Of a stretch of 53,132 nt of DNA, positions 35,771 through 45,247 are shown one piece after another. The notes under the pieces are model-generated. The model saw nothing but the letters and a program-made list of their open reading frames with translations. It did no database searches and was not told where the DNA came from. The translations under genes were made by a program, and so were the position numbers. Origin of the DNA: Thiobacillus sp. 63-78 (GTDB lineage Bacteria; Pseudomonadota; Gammaproteobacteria; Burkholderiales; Thiobacillaceae); assembly GCA_001899765.1 (NCBI GenBank), contig MKWM01000024.1, positions 1 to 53,132 on the forward strand. The letters run 5' to 3'. The stretch's first letter is position 1; every line of letters begins with the position of its first letter.

Positions 35771-36310
35771 ATGATGTCCGCGCTGCGCTATTCCACCCCC
35801 GCCATCGTATTGCACTGGCTGGTGGCCTTGCTGATCTTCGTGGCCTTTCCGCTCGGTCTGTACATGGCCGACCTGCCTTTATCGCCCGGGAAGCTCAAGC
35901 TCGTCAGTTATCACAAATGGATCGGCGTCACGGTATTCGTGCTGGCGGGACTGCGTGTGGCGTGGCGGCTGACGCATACCCCGCCGCCGCTGCCTGCGGG
36001 CGTGGCCGGCTGGCAGCGGCGCGCGAGTGCCGTCGCGCATGGTCTGCTGTATCTGCTGATTCTGGTGATTCCGGTTTCCGGCTGGCTGATGAGCTCTGCC
36101 AAGGGGGTCCAGACCGTGTGGTTCGGCGTACTGCCGTTGCCTGACCTGATCGGCAAGGACAAGGCGCTGGGTCATCTGCTCGAAGCGGTCCATGAAACGC
36201 TGAATTACGCCCTGCTTGTTCTGGTCGTTCTGCATGTGGTCGGCGCCCTGCAACATCACTTCATCGAACGCCAGCCCTTCCTGCAGCGCATGGGCTGGGG
36301 CAAGACTTAA
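35771..36310 (+). CDS. Cytochrome b561
   Basis: A 179-residue inner-membrane dihaem cytochrome with four membrane helices. Haem-ligand histidines are in IVLHWLVALL (helix 1), SYHKWIGV (helix 2) and VHETLNYALLVLVVLHVVGAL (helix 4). These proteins pass electrons between quinones and periplasmic partners. AAGGAG precedes ATG 35771. The yceI gene downstream recalls the E. coli yceJ-yceI pair, but here 389 bp separate them. Confidence 0.92.
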   Translation: MMSALRYSTPAIVLHWLVALLIFVAFPLGLYMADLPLSPGKLKLVSYHKWIGVTVFVLAGLRVAWRLTHTPPPLPAGVAGWQRRASAVAHGLLYLLILVIPVSGWLMSSAKGVQTVWFGVLPLPDLIGKDKALGHLLEAVHETLNYALLVLVVLHVVGALQHHFIERQPFLQRMGWGKT

Positions 36311-36699
36311 GCGGCAAGCTGCCTCTCTCTCCTCTTGATGGGCAGGTGCGGCGCCGGCTGTGCCTGCCCCCGGCCTGCGCACCGGCAGGCTGTCGATTCC
36401 CGGCTTCCATCCCGACATGGGCCTGTGCGTTTTCGTGCGGGCTCGGTGTTGTCCCCGATTTGACGCTGCGTGTGGGATTTCCGTCATCTGGCGCTCATTC
36501 ACGGGCTGGTTCATCGGCGGCTTGAAAGGATAACATGATGATTTTGCTGGATTTAATTTGATCGTCTGCAGTGCCAGGCAGCGGGCACACGCGTTGCAAC
36601 ACCTGCGAAGCTCCCGGATGAAACGACGACCGGGAGCGGTCGGGCGGCATGGCCGCCGGGCAAATGGATCCCGATGTTCACCTTTCGCAGGAGCATCTG
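36311..36699. other. Spacer between cytochrome b561 and yceI
   Basis: No gene seen. A hairpin with perfect 8-bp arms, GCTCCCGG (36610-36617) and CCGGGAGC (36630-36637), lies in the likely yceI leader. An AT-rich patch near 36530-36565 may carry the yceI promoter. The first 100 bases are GC-rich with short dyads that may terminate b561. Confidence 0.4.
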
Positions 36700-37302
36700 A
36701 TGAAACGTTTTGTCTTGTTGACCGCGCTTGTCGCCAGTGCAACTTCGGCCCTGGCTGCGCCCGAAACCTATGTGATCGACAGCAGCCGCACGTCCTCGCA
36801 GTTCAGTTATCGCTATCTGGGGCTCTCGAACCAGACCAATCGCTTCGAAAAGATCCATGGCACGCTGGTGTTCGATCGCGACAGCCAGTCAGGATCGGCC
36901 CAGGTGATCATCGACGCTGCTTCGGTCAACACCGGCCAGGCTTTGCTGGATGCGCAAATGAAAGCGGTGGATTTCTTCGATACCGCCAACTATCCGGTCA
37001 TTACCTTCAAATCCGGCAAGATGAGTCTGACTGGCGATCAATCGAGCCTGTCGGGCGATCTCACGATCAAGGATGTGACCCGGCCGGTGACGCTTGCCGT
37101 GACGCATTTTCAGTGCATGCAGGATCCCGAGTCGGGGGTGGAGACCTGCGGCGCCAATGCGACCCTCACGCTCAGGCGCTCAGACTTCAATATGGGCAAG
37201 TACGTTTTCCTTGTCGGCAACGACATCACGCTGAACCTGGCCTTCAAGGCAGTCAAGGTGCAATCGTATCTGCAGTTGGCGAGCCGCGACCCCGGCAAGT
37301 AA
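36700..37302 (+). CDS. yceI: YceI-family periplasmic lipocalin-like protein
   Basis: A 200-residue secreted protein. The signal peptide (MKRFVLLTALVASATSALA) is followed by PETYVIDSSRTSSQFSYRYLG, the YceI start. The beta-barrel motifs FEKIHGTLVFDRD, DAQMKAVDFFDTANYPVITFKS and GDLTIKDVTRPVTL are typical. YceI proteins bind polyisoprenoid or quinone-like lipids. Start ATG 36700 has AGGAG at the right distance; an upstream in-frame ATG precedes the signal peptide. Confidence 0.93.
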   Translation: MKRFVLLTALVASATSALAAPETYVIDSSRTSSQFSYRYLGLSNQTNRFEKIHGTLVFDRDSQSGSAQVIIDAASVNTGQALLDAQMKAVDFFDTANYPVITFKSGKMSLTGDQSSLSGDLTIKDVTRPVTLAVTHFQCMQDPESGVETCGANATLTLRRSDFNMGKYVFLVGNDITLNLAFKAVKVQSYLQLASRDPGK

Positions 37303-37336
37303 GTAAAATGGCGTTTTGCTGTCCGGAACGCCGCCC

Positions 37337-39280
37337 GTGGAACCCCATCAACTCGAACTGCTCGCGCCCGCGCGCGACGCCGACATCGGCATCGAAGCCG
37401 TCAACCACGGCGCCGATGCGGTGTATATCGGCGGGCCGTCGTTCGGCGCGCGCGCGGCGGCGTCCAACGACATCGCCGACATCGCGCGGCTGGCGGCGCA
37501 TGCGCACCGCTTCAACGCGCGCGTGTTCGCCACCCTCAACACCATCCTGCGCGACGACGAACTGGAGCCGGCGCGCCGGCAGATTCACCAGCTCTACGAG
37601 GCGGGTGTCGATGCGCTGATCATCCAGGACATGGGGCTGCTGGAACTCGATCTGCCGCCGATCCAGTTGCACGCCAGTACCCAGACCGACATCCGTACCC
37701 CGGACAAGGCCCGTTTCCTGCAGGACGTCGGGCTCTCGCAGATCGTGCTCGCGCGCGAACTCGATTTGAAACAGATTGCCGCCATCCGTGCCGCCACCCG
37801 CTCTGAAACCACGCTGGAATTCTTCGTTCATGGCGCGCTGTGCGTCGCTTACAGCGGTCAGTGCTACCTCAGCCACGCCCATACCGGACGCAGCGCCAAT
37901 CGCGGCGACTGCTCGCAGGCCTGCCGCCTGCCGTATCAGGTCGCCGACCTGGAAGGCCGCATCATCGCGCACGACAAGCATGTGCTGTCGATGAAGGACA
38001 ACAACCAGAGCGCCAATCTCGAAGCGCTGATCGACGCCGGTATCCGCAGTTTCAAGATCGAGGGCCGCTACAAGGACATGGGCTACGTGAAGAACATCAC
38101 CGCCCATTACCGCACGCTGCTCGACCAGATCATCGAGCGTCGCCCGGAATTCGCATGGGCGTCCCCGGGCCGTACCACGTTCAGCTTCACGCCCGATCCT
38201 CACCAGAACTTCAACCGCGAGTTCACCGACTACTTCGTCGGCGGCCGCCGCGCCGACATCGGTGCGTTCGACACGCCGAAGAACCCCGGCCTGCCGATCG
38301 GTCACGTCGGCAAGGTCGGCGACACCTGGATCGAGCTCGTCACCGATTTGCCGGGCACCGTGTTGAATAACGGGGACGGGCTGTGTTACTACACCTTGCA
38401 GAAAGAACTGACCGGCCTCGCCATCAATCGCGCGGAGCAGGCAGGTGAACACATATGGCGCGTGTTTCCGAAGGATTCCATGGCGGGCTTCAAGGACTTG
38501 CGCGCCGGGACAGCGCTCAATCGCAATCGCGACATGAACTGGATACGCATGCTGGACAAGGCATCCAGCCGCCGTCGTATCGACGTATGGGTGCGATTCG
38601 AAGAAACCGCGGCGGGTTTTTCATTGACGCTGACCGACGAGGAAGGTTACACCGCGACGGTGAATGCCGCACACGCCAGGGAGCCGGCCCGGGACGCCGT
38701 CCAGGCCGCAGCCAGCCTGCGTGAGCACCTCGGCAAGCTGGGCGCCACGTCGTTCGCCGCACGGCACATCGCACTGGAATGGCACCAACCCTGGTTCGTG
38801 CCTGCATCGTTCATCAATGCCTTGCGCCGCGATACGGTCGCCGCGCTGGAAGCAGTGCGTGCCGCCGGGTACGTTCGCCCCTCGCGCGCGCAGCCCGTCG
38901 ACCCTCCGGCGATCTATCCCGACGACACGCTTTCCTATCTGGCCAACGTCTACAACCACAAGGCGCACGATTTCTATGCCCGACACGGGGTGAAGGTCAT
39001 CGCCGCGGCGTATGAAAGTCACGAAGAAACCGGCGAGGTTTCGTTGATGATTACCAGGCATTGCGTGCGTTATTCGCTCTCGCTTTGTCCCAAGCAGGCC
39101 AAGGGTGTTCCCGGCGTGCAAGGCACGGTACGCGCGGCACCGCTGACGCTGACCCATGGCAGCGAAAGGCTCACGCTGCGTTTTGATTGCAAGGCGTGCG
39201 AAATGCATGTGGTGGGGAAGGCGAAACCAGCGGTCGCGAAAAACAGCGCGCCGTTGACGTTCTACCGCACGCGCACCTGA
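37337..39280 (+). CDS. rlhA: U32-peptidase-like protein, 23S rRNA hydroxylase RlhA type
   Basis: A 647-residue protein matching E. coli RlhA (YdcP) in length and order: LELLAPARDADIGIEAVNHGADAVYIGGPSFGAR at the start, QDMGLL, FVHGALCVAYSGQCYLSH, NRGDCSQACRLPY and KIEGRYKDMGYV, a DUF3656-like middle, and the C-terminal cysteine motif (RHCVRYSLSLCPKQ, then DCKACEM). RlhA hydroxylates C2501 of 23S rRNA, using prephenate-linked chemistry and iron-sulfur cluster genes. The start is GTG 37337 because conservation begins there; TTG 37316 is also open. Confidence 0.87.
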   Translation: MEPHQLELLAPARDADIGIEAVNHGADAVYIGGPSFGARAAASNDIADIARLAAHAHRFNARVFATLNTILRDDELEPARRQIHQLYEAGVDALIIQDMGLLELDLPPIQLHASTQTDIRTPDKARFLQDVGLSQIVLARELDLKQIAAIRAATRSETTLEFFVHGALCVAYSGQCYLSHAHTGRSANRGDCSQACRLPYQVADLEGRIIAHDKHVLSMKDNNQSANLEALIDAGIRSFKIEGRYKDMGYVKNITAHYRTLLDQIIERRPEFAWASPGRTTFSFTPDPHQNFNREFTDYFVGGRRADIGAFDTPKNPGLPIGHVGKVGDTWIELVTDLPGTVLNNGDGLCYYTLQKELTGLAINRAEQAGEHIWRVFPKDSMAGFKDLRAGTALNRNRDMNWIRMLDKASSRRRIDVWVRFEETAAGFSLTLTDEEGYTATVNAAHAREPARDAVQAAASLREHLGKLGATSFAARHIALEWHQPWFVPASFINALRRDTVAALEAVRAAGYVRPSRAQPVDPPAIYPDDTLSYLANVYNHKAHDFYARHGVKVIAAAYESHEETGEVSLMITRHCVRYSLSLCPKQAKGVPGVQGTVRAAPLTLTHGSERLTLRFDCKACEMHVVGKAKPAVAKNSAPLTFYRTRT

Positions 39281-39356
39281 TCGATCCGCGTCAGGCGGAG
39301 CAGACCGGTCTGCTGAATCAATGCCGGCCTGTCCACATCACGCTACATACGGCAAC

Positions 39357-40097
39357 TTACTTGGCGTACTTGGCCTGAATGGAAACGACCGACGCATTTT
39401 GTTGCATGTCCGCAGGACCGATATGCATGACGCCGTCGGATTCGCTGCGGTCGAGACGATAGAGCGCAATGATCAGGCCAGCCGAAGCGGTCAGAAGGAA
39501 ATAGGGCCCGAACAGCCAGAACACCAGCGGGATGGCGAACAGGAAAGCGCGCATGCCGATGGAGAACATGGTGCCTGAGCGGTGCAGGCGGCGTGCCACG
39601 GATTCCGGCGACAGATTGGAATGCGTCTCGAATTCCGGTACGTTTATCATGAATACCACATGATTCGCCAGCCGTACCGACATCGCAAAGGCGAAGAATG
39701 CCACGATGAAAGTGACCAGCAGGGCCATGACCTTGATGATCCACAACTCGGCGGAAGCGGTGCTGCCCATGCTCAGCACATGCCAGCTCCGCGTGATGTT
39801 CTCGGCCTGGCCGGAAAGCGTGAGCGTACCGATGATCAGGATGGCTGCAGTGGAGGCCATCAGCGTCGAGCCCATGATCCAGTTACGCAGGGTTTGCACC
39901 CCCATGACGCCGCACTTGTCGGGATTGCGCATGATGTTGGCCACCCACAGGCGTCGTGCCAACTCATGCACGCCGTGGATCGTATAGGTGGGATCCTCCC
40001 GTACTTTCATGTTGAGAAAAAAATAATAGGCGGCAACGCTGAGCACGCTGAGCGCGAATGCCACGATATCGATATCAAACTCGGCTAACAATTCCAT
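39357..40097 (-). CDS. DUF599 family membrane protein
   Basis: A 246-residue inner-membrane protein with four to five hydrophobic segments and the DUF599 pattern: VAAYYFFLNM near 21, RRLWVANIMRNPDKCGVMGVQTLRNWIMGSTLMASTAAIL near 48-87, and a conserved C-terminal membrane hairpin. Function is unknown. It stands alone, convergent with rlhA. Confidence 0.85.
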   Translation of the reverse strand: MELLAEFDIDIVAFALSVLSVAAYYFFLNMKVREDPTYTIHGVHELARRLWVANIMRNPDKCGVMGVQTLRNWIMGSTLMASTAAILIIGTLTLSGQAENITRSWHVLSMGSTASAELWIIKVMALLVTFIVAFFAFAMSVRLANHVVFMINVPEFETHSNLSPESVARRLHRSGTMFSIGMRAFLFAIPLVFWLFGPYFLLTASAGLIIALYRLDRSESDGVMHIGPADMQQNASVVSIQAKYAK

Positions 40098-40154
40098 CCC
40101 CCCTCGATTTCTTGATCAATTCATCTCATCGTCTTGCACGTGGAGGCATGACGC

Positions 40155-40352
40155 TTACAGCGCGCCATGGGCATGCCGGATTGGCGTCGTCGCGGAATAG
40201 GCCTCCGTCCGCGTGGAAACCGGGCTGCACTGGATTCGGTTCTGGCGGGGATCAGGCGAGAGATTGACCTGGCGGAGCAGAATATTGAAGCTATTCTGGT
40301 TGCCGGCGTTGGCGAAGACCAGCGCGTTGAGGATTCTTGTCATGACATTCAT
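40155..40352 (-). CDS. Possible small hypothetical protein
   Basis: A 65-codon frame from ATG 40352 reads MNVMTRILNALVFANAGNQ, then NSFNILLRQVNLSPDP. It has no convincing Shine-Dalgarno and no domain I know, but composition is protein-like in its first half and the 523-bp space around it is otherwise empty. An overlapping + strand frame covers the same bases. Treat as unproven. Confidence 0.2.
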   Translation of the reverse strand: MNVMTRILNALVFANAGNQNSFNILLRQVNLSPDPRQNRIQCSPVSTRTEAYSATTPIRHAHGAL

Positions 40353-40470
40353 GGTGTTCTCGCAATCGTTGTGGTGGCGCTCATAACGATGCATGTTGCG
40401 TGCCATGTCATTAACACTATGTTTATAAAGAAGTAAGTTCCATATTGGCAATCTGATGAAGTGTCCGAAT

Positions 40471-40485
40471 GTTGCTTAATGCAAC
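40471..40485. promoter_or_regulatory. Upstream GTTGC-N5-GCAAC palindrome
   Basis: GTTGC-TTAAT-GCAAC. Same half-sites and spacer length as the site at 40570-40588, 101 bp further downstream, both upstream of the sigma54 two-component genes. Spaced duplicate sites suit an NtrC-type enhancer pair or an autoregulatory operator. Confidence 0.55.
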
Positions 40486-40569
40486 TTTGTGGATTGGAGA
40501 TGTAAGCGTAACTAATTGTAAATAAAATAAAATATTTAATAATCCTGAATCTGTTGCTTTTGTTTTAAC

Positions 40570-40588
40570 TAGTTGCAAATTGCAACTA
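40570..40588. promoter_or_regulatory. Downstream 19-bp GTTGC-N5-GCAAC palindrome
   Basis: TAGTTGCAA-A-TTGCAACTA, 9-bp perfect arms around one base. It lies 33 bp before the kinase start in an AT-rich promoter region and repeats the core of 40471-40485. Confidence 0.6.
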
Positions 40589-40620
40589 TACTGTGTGTGC
40601 CGTCGTGACTTGAACCAAGG

Positions 40621-42141
40621 ATGCCCGTGATTCCCGCTATTCGAGAGGCTGTTTTGCGTCATTCCCTGCGGGGGAAGATCACGTTCGGGTATTACGCCGT
40701 GGCGGCGATCATCCTGGTGGCGTCCCTGTTTTTTGTGGGGGAATTACGCACATTGGAAGCGCGGGTGGTCCTGGGGCAACGGGCCACCGATCTGTACGAC
40801 ACTGTGCTGGAGATCCGCCGCTTCGAACGCAATTACTTTCTCCATCATCAGACCGCCGATCTCGAGGAGAACCTGGTCTATATCAAGCTTGCCCGGTCCA
40901 TGCTGAGCGCCAACCGTACGGACTTCCTGGCGATCGCCACGCAGGCCCGTCTGGATGAATTGCACACGCTTCTCGACGATTATCATCGCCAGATGATGGC
41001 GTTTGCGACCGCCGGCCAGTCTCCGCTCGAACAGGAGCCCCGAGTGCGTTCCCTTGGGCAAGAACTGGTCGCCATTGCCGAGGACATGGCCGGATCGGAG
41101 CGGCGGCAGATCCAGACGACCCTGGCTTCGTTCCGTACGCTGTTATTGGGCGTCATCCTGGCGATGGCGCTCCTGATTGTGGTCATCGGCCGTGCGTTGT
41201 CACAGCGGGTCGTGCGGCCGTTGAAGGAAATGGAAGCCAGCGTGGCGGCGATTTCTGCGAATCGGCGTGAAAGCCTGTCGGCGCCTTCGAACGATCGCGA
41301 GATTATTTCCATCATCGCAGCCTTCAATCACATGCTGAAGGAACTGGACGTGCGGCAGAAATCGCTGATGCGCTCGGAACGGCTGGCTTCGCTTGGCACC
41401 ATGCTGTCCGGCGTGGCGCATGAACTGAACAATCCGTTGTCGAATATCTCGACATCCTGCCAGATCCTGCAGGAAGAAGCGGGCGAGTGTGATGCGGCGA
41501 CCCAGAGGATGTATCTGGATCAGATCGACCAGCAGACGGAACGCGCGCGTCATATCGTCCGTTCGCTGCTCGATTTTTCGCGTGAACGGGCATTCAGGAA
41601 GGAGCCGGTCCCTCTCAGGCAGCTCGTCGCACAGACGGTCGGGTTTGTGCGGGGCGAGGTGTCGGCCAAATCGGTCGTGCGTCTGGCTATTCCGGAGGAG
41701 ATGACGGTGCAGGCCGATGCGCAGCGCCTGCAGCAGGTATTCGTGAACCTGATTCGCAATGCGATGGAAGGGCTGGGCCCGGAGGGTCGAATCCTCATTT
41801 CTGCCAGGATTCTGCATGTCAGCGAACCGCCTGAAGGCACCGCCCTGGGAGAAGGCTGCGAACGGGACGGGGAGGTCGTGGAAATTTGCGTGGCGGACGA
41901 TGGGCCGGGCATCGCGCCGGATATTCTGCCGCGTATCTTCGACCCGTTCTTCACGACCCGCGACGTCGGGCATGGCATGGGGCTGGGGCTGTTCGTGGTG
42001 TATGAAATCGTCGATGAGCATGGCGGCTGCATTGCCGTGCGCAGCACGCCTGGCGAGGGCGCCACGTTCTGCATCCGCCTGCCACGGGAGGCGGCGGACG
42101 AGCGGCCAGCCGGCGCGCGGGAAGACAAGGGGGGACAATGA
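40621..42141 (+). CDS. Sensor histidine kinase (NtrB/DctB-like class)
   Basis: A 506-residue membrane kinase: membrane segment near 22-40, a four-helix sensor region to about 170, second segment near 172-190, HAMP to about 245, then HisKA with SGVAHELNNPLSNIS (His267), N box NLIRNAMEG, G1 VADDGPGI, F box IFDPFFTT and G2 GMGLGLFVVYEI. Its stop overlaps the regulator start. The signal is unknown. Start ATG 40621 follows CCAAGG. Confidence 0.92.
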   Translation: MPVIPAIREAVLRHSLRGKITFGYYAVAAIILVASLFFVGELRTLEARVVLGQRATDLYDTVLEIRRFERNYFLHHQTADLEENLVYIKLARSMLSANRTDFLAIATQARLDELHTLLDDYHRQMMAFATAGQSPLEQEPRVRSLGQELVAIAEDMAGSERRQIQTTLASFRTLLLGVILAMALLIVVIGRALSQRVVRPLKEMEASVAAISANRRESLSAPSNDREIISIIAAFNHMLKELDVRQKSLMRSERLASLGTMLSGVAHELNNPLSNISTSCQILQEEAGECDAATQRMYLDQIDQQTERARHIVRSLLDFSRERAFRKEPVPLRQLVAQTVGFVRGEVSAKSVVRLAIPEEMTVQADAQRLQQVFVNLIRNAMEGLGPEGRILISARILHVSEPPEGTALGEGCERDGEVVEICVADDGPGIAPDILPRIFDPFFTTRDVGHGMGLGLFVVYEIVDEHGGCIAVRSTPGEGATFCIRLPREAADERPAGAREDKGGQ

Positions 42142-43505
42142 TGCAAGCAAGCCTGCTGATCGTGGACGACGAGGAGATCGCGCTGCGCAACCTCCAGCAT
42201 GTGATGGAGAAAGTGGGCTATCAGGTCACCGCTACGCAGAGCGGCGCCACGGCCCTTGCGCTGCTGGCATCGCGGCGTTTCGACGTGGTGCTCACCGATC
42301 TGCGCATGGAGGGCGTGGACGGCATGGACGTATTGAACAGCAGCCGCGAACTGCAGCCGGAAGCAGAAGTCATCTTCATCACAGGCTTCGCGACGGCGGA
42401 ATCCGCCGTGCAGGCGCTGAAGCACGGGGCGTTCTATTACATTGCCAAACCGTTCCGTCTGGACGAGGTGCGCAAGGTGGTCGCCGAAGCGCTGGAGAAG
42501 GTCCGCCTGCGGCGGGAGAACGATGCCTTGCGCCGTGAAGTCGAGGGCTACCGGGATGGCGAGGGCATCGTCACCCAGGATGTCGAGATGCAGCGCCTGC
42601 TGGAGATCGCACGGCAGATCGCGCCGACGGACTGCAGCGTGCTCATCACGGGCGGCAGCGGAACCGGCAAGGAGCTTTTCGCGAAATACCTTCACAAGCA
42701 CAGTACGCGGGCCGGTGGCCCCTACGTGGCGATCAACTGCGGCGCCTTCAGCGAGCAACTGCTGGCCAATGAATTGTTCGGCCACGAGAAAGGCGCATTC
42801 ACCGGTGCATCGGCATTGAAAAAAGGCCTGATCGAAGTGAGCTCCGGCGGCACGCTGTTTCTCGATGAAGTGACGGAAATGACACCGTCCATGCAGGTCA
42901 AGTTGCTGCGTGTCCTGCAGGAAGGAGAAGTATTGCGGGTGGGCGGGACGCGGCCGGTGAAATGTGATGTGCGGATACTGGCGGCGACCAACCGCGACGC
43001 CGCCGAGGCGGTGAAGGCGGGAGACTTCCGGGAAGACCTTTACTTCCGGCTGAATGTGGTGAATCTGAATATCCCCCCGCTTATGGCGCGTAAAGGCGAT
43101 ATTCCCCTGCTTGCGCAGCATTTCCTGCTCAAGTACGCCAGCCGGATGAAGAAACCGGTGGTACGGATTTCCGGCGAGGTGATGGCATTGCTGATGGAGT
43201 ATCCGTTTCCCGGCAATGTCCGCGAACTGGAAAACCTGATCGAGCGCGGCACGGCCATGTCGCAAGGCGACACCATCGAAGTGGCGCATCTGCCTGAAGC
43301 CTTGCAGAAAAGGGAGCAGCGTGATGTCCGCAAGGGCGGAGAGCGCCTGCCCACCCTGGAGGAACAGGAGCAAAGCTATATCACCCGGGTGCTGGATGAA
43401 GTGCAGGGCAACCAGACGGCGGCGGCGCAGATCCTCGGCATCAACCGGGCTTCGTTATGGCGGAAACTGAAGGCCCGGCGGAACGCGGAATCATCTTCCA
43501 AATAA
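42138..43505 (+). CDS. NtrC-family sigma54 response regulator
   Basis: A 455-residue regulator with a receiver domain (DDE at 10-12, phospho-acceptor Asp54 in LTDLRM, KPF near 104), an AAA+ domain with GGSGTGKE (172-179), GAFTGA (219-224), GGTLFLDE and R-finger region, and a FIS-type helix-turn-helix at the end (NQTAAAQILGINRASLWRKL). It activates sigma54 promoters when phosphorylated by the kinase. ATGA overlap with the kinase. The two GTTGC-N5-GCAAC sites upstream are its likely binding sites. Confidence 0.94.
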   Translation: MMQASLLIVDDEEIALRNLQHVMEKVGYQVTATQSGATALALLASRRFDVVLTDLRMEGVDGMDVLNSSRELQPEAEVIFITGFATAESAVQALKHGAFYYIAKPFRLDEVRKVVAEALEKVRLRRENDALRREVEGYRDGEGIVTQDVEMQRLLEIARQIAPTDCSVLITGGSGTGKELFAKYLHKHSTRAGGPYVAINCGAFSEQLLANELFGHEKGAFTGASALKKGLIEVSSGGTLFLDEVTEMTPSMQVKLLRVLQEGEVLRVGGTRPVKCDVRILAATNRDAAEAVKAGDFREDLYFRLNVVNLNIPPLMARKGDIPLLAQHFLLKYASRMKKPVVRISGEVMALLMEYPFPGNVRELENLIERGTAMSQGDTIEVAHLPEALQKREQRDVRKGGERLPTLEEQEQSYITRVLDEVQGNQTAAAQILGINRASLWRKLKARRNAESSSK

Positions 43506-43518
43506 GACGGCCGGTTGG

Positions 43519-43854
43519 CTAGGTGCCGGGACCGGGCAGGCTCTGCGCCAGTTTCAGCATGAAGGCCGCGTGTCGCGCCGCGGCCTGTTGATAGGCGGTG
43601 ATGAGCCGCTCGGCATCGGGTGTGAGCCGGCTACCGGCCGGACCGCTTTCGACCAGGGGCGTGTCCCAGGCCGTGTTCATCGCATCCACGGCGTCCCAGG
43701 CCGCCTTGTAGCTCATCTTCATTGTCCTGGCCGCTTTGGAGATGGAACCGGTCTCGCGTATGCGCTGCAGCAGTTCAACCCGGCCATGACCAAGAAAATT
43801 CCTGCCGTTCAGCGTCAGCCAGAAACGGCCATCTGCCCTGAGTTGCGTGCCCAT
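43519..43854 (-). CDS. Single-domain ModE-like transcription regulator
   Basis: A 111-residue winged-helix protein, RFWLTLNGRNFLGHGRVELLQRI then ETGSISKAARTMKMSYKAAWDAVDAMN, the ModE N-terminal DNA-binding domain. The C-terminal molybdate-binding (MOP) domains are absent, so molybdate sensing would need another protein, or it responds to something else. It may bind the ModE-like box at 33259-33280. ATG 43854 fits the family start; no Shine-Dalgarno is visible. Confidence 0.82.
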   Translation of the reverse strand: MGTQLRADGRFWLTLNGRNFLGHGRVELLQRIRETGSISKAARTMKMSYKAAWDAVDAMNTAWDTPLVESGPAGSRLTPDAERLITAYQQAAARHAAFMLKLAQSLPGPGT

Positions 43855-43941
43855 GCGGCGAGTGTAGCAAATGGCCATTGCGGTTCGAGCGTGCATGAAA
43901 GAAAATCACGCTATGAAACCGGACATTCAAGGAGTCGTGCC

Positions 43942-44400
43942 ATGAAGAAAATCCTCGCAATGTGCGCGCTCTTGTGCCTGCCGCTTTCCGCGCTGGCGTC
44001 CGATGACTACATGGTCCTGTTCAAGAAACAGGGGACCTTCCAGGATGTTCGCGATTCGATCCAGTTCTCGATCGAAGGAAAGGGCCTCAAGATCAACCAT
44101 ACCAACAAGATCGCCGAAATGCTGGCGCGTACCGGAACCGCTGTGGGCGCGAGCAGGCAGGTATACGTGGACGGGGAACAGTTCGAATTCTGCAGCGCCA
44201 CCATTTCGCGCGAGATGATGGAAGCCGACCCGCATGCCATGGTGATGTGCCCCTACATTGTGTCGGTGTACACGATTCCGGATGACAAGAACGTCTATGT
44301 CGCCTACCGCAAACCCGGCCCCACCACGAATCCGAAACTGAAGAAGGCGCTGTCCGACGTCGAGAACCTGCTGACCGGCATTATCAACGACGCGATGTAA
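43942..44400 (+). CDS. DUF302 periplasmic protein
   Basis: A 152-residue secreted protein. Signal peptide [19 protein letters not shown], then [31 protein letters not shown], with [27 protein letters not shown], a DUF302-like alpha-beta fold. Function unknown. AAGGAG seven bases before ATG 43942. Followed by a very long perfect hairpin. Confidence 0.8.
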   Translation: MKKILAMCALLCLPLSALASDDYMVLFKKQGTFQDVRDSIQFSIEGKGLKINHTNKIAEMLARTGTAVGASRQVYVDGEQFEFCSATISREMMEADPHAMVMCPYIVSVYTIPDDKNVYVAYRKPGPTTNPKLKKALSDVENLLTGIINDAM

Positions 44401-44456
44401 GCCCGCAGCGGGGCGGTGCCCCGTTCACGGTGACGACCCCGGGACGCGCCGGACCA

Positions 44457-44507
44457 GATCCACGTCCGGCTTCCGGAAGACAGGCTTCCGGAAGCCGGAC
44501 GTGGATC
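44457..44507. repeat. Perfect 23-bp inverted repeat upstream of crcB
   Basis: Arms 44457-44479 and 44485-44507 are exactly complementary around a 5-nt loop. Each arm ends or begins with the palindrome CTTCCGGAAG, so the element also contains a direct repeat. It lies between DUF302 and crcB. No T-run follows. It does not have the pattern of a fluoride riboswitch. Confidence 0.85.
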
Positions 44508-44561
44508 GCACCGTTTGCATTAGAATGCCCGCATGCCCCCTCCCTGCCATCTGTCCCGGTC

Positions 44562-44936
44562 GTGACCGCTTTTCTCGCCATTGGCCTGGGGGCCGCCATC
44601 GGCGCCTGGCTGCGCTGGGGCCTGGGACTCTGGCTCAATCCCCTGTTTCCCTCGATGCCGCTGGGCACGCTGGCCGCCAATCTGATCGGTGGCTACAGCA
44701 TTGGTCTGGTCATCGCCTGGTTCACCGAACATCCGGGCCTGCCGCCGGAAGCGCGGTTGTTCCTGATTACCGGTCTGCTTGGCGGGCTCACCACGTTTTC
44801 CACGTTCTCCGCCGAAGTCGTCACCGCGCTGATGCGCGGCCTCTGGGTGACCGGCGGCCTGATTGCCCTGGCCCACATGGCCGGCTCCTTTCTTGCCACC
44901 GGACTGGGTTTTCTTTCGATGAGGGGGTTCAAATGA
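44562..44936 (+). CDS. crcB: Fluoride channel CrcB/Fluc
   Basis: A 124-residue membrane protein with four helices. Motifs [31 protein letters not shown] and [15 protein letters not shown] are those of Fluc channels, which export fluoride as dual-topology dimers. The start is GTG 44562, which gives the usual length; upstream in-frame codons cross the hairpin. Its stop overlaps the DUF190 start. Confidence 0.92.
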   Translation: MTAFLAIGLGAAIGAWLRWGLGLWLNPLFPSMPLGTLAANLIGGYSIGLVIAWFTEHPGLPPEARLFLITGLLGGLTTFSTFSAEVVTALMRGLWVTGGLIALAHMAGSFLATGLGFLSMRGFK

Positions 44937-45247
44937 GCGTGGTCTGTCTGCAGATATTCGTCTCTGAAGCCAGTCGTCATCATGGAAAACTGACCTATGA
45001 ATGGCTGCTCGATACCGCGCAGAAACTTGGCATTGCCGGGGGTTCGGCATTTGCCGCGCTGGCCGGTTTCGGACGTCACGGCCGGCACGACGCCGGATTT
45101 TTCGAACTGGCGGGTGAGTTGCCGGTCGTGGTGGAGTTCTTCGTCGACCCGGCAATGGCCGAGCAGTTGCTGAAGCGTATCGGCGAAGCGGGACTGAAGC
45201 TGGTGTACGCCAGACTGCCGGCCGAAATCGGGATGACTGCCCAATAA
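44933..45247 (+). CDS. DUF190 protein
   Basis: A 104-residue soluble protein of the DUF190 family, a PII-like fold: [43 protein letters not shown] in the first half and [11 protein letters not shown] later. It is commonly encoded next to crcB. ATGA overlap with crcB and contact with the permease gene after it suggest a three-gene fluoride-linked operon. Confidence 0.9.
   Translation: MSVVCLQIFVSEASRHHGKLTYEWLLDTAQKLGIAGGSAFAALAGFGRHGRHDAGFFELAGELPVVVEFFVDPAMAEQLLKRIGEAGLKLVYARLPAEIGMTAQ

Noticed and set aside
44401..44561. Fluoride (crcB) riboswitch upstream of crcB
   Set aside because: The leader is dominated by a perfect 23-bp hairpin and I could not find the riboswitch's conserved GG-x-GAUGG start and pseudoknot elements.
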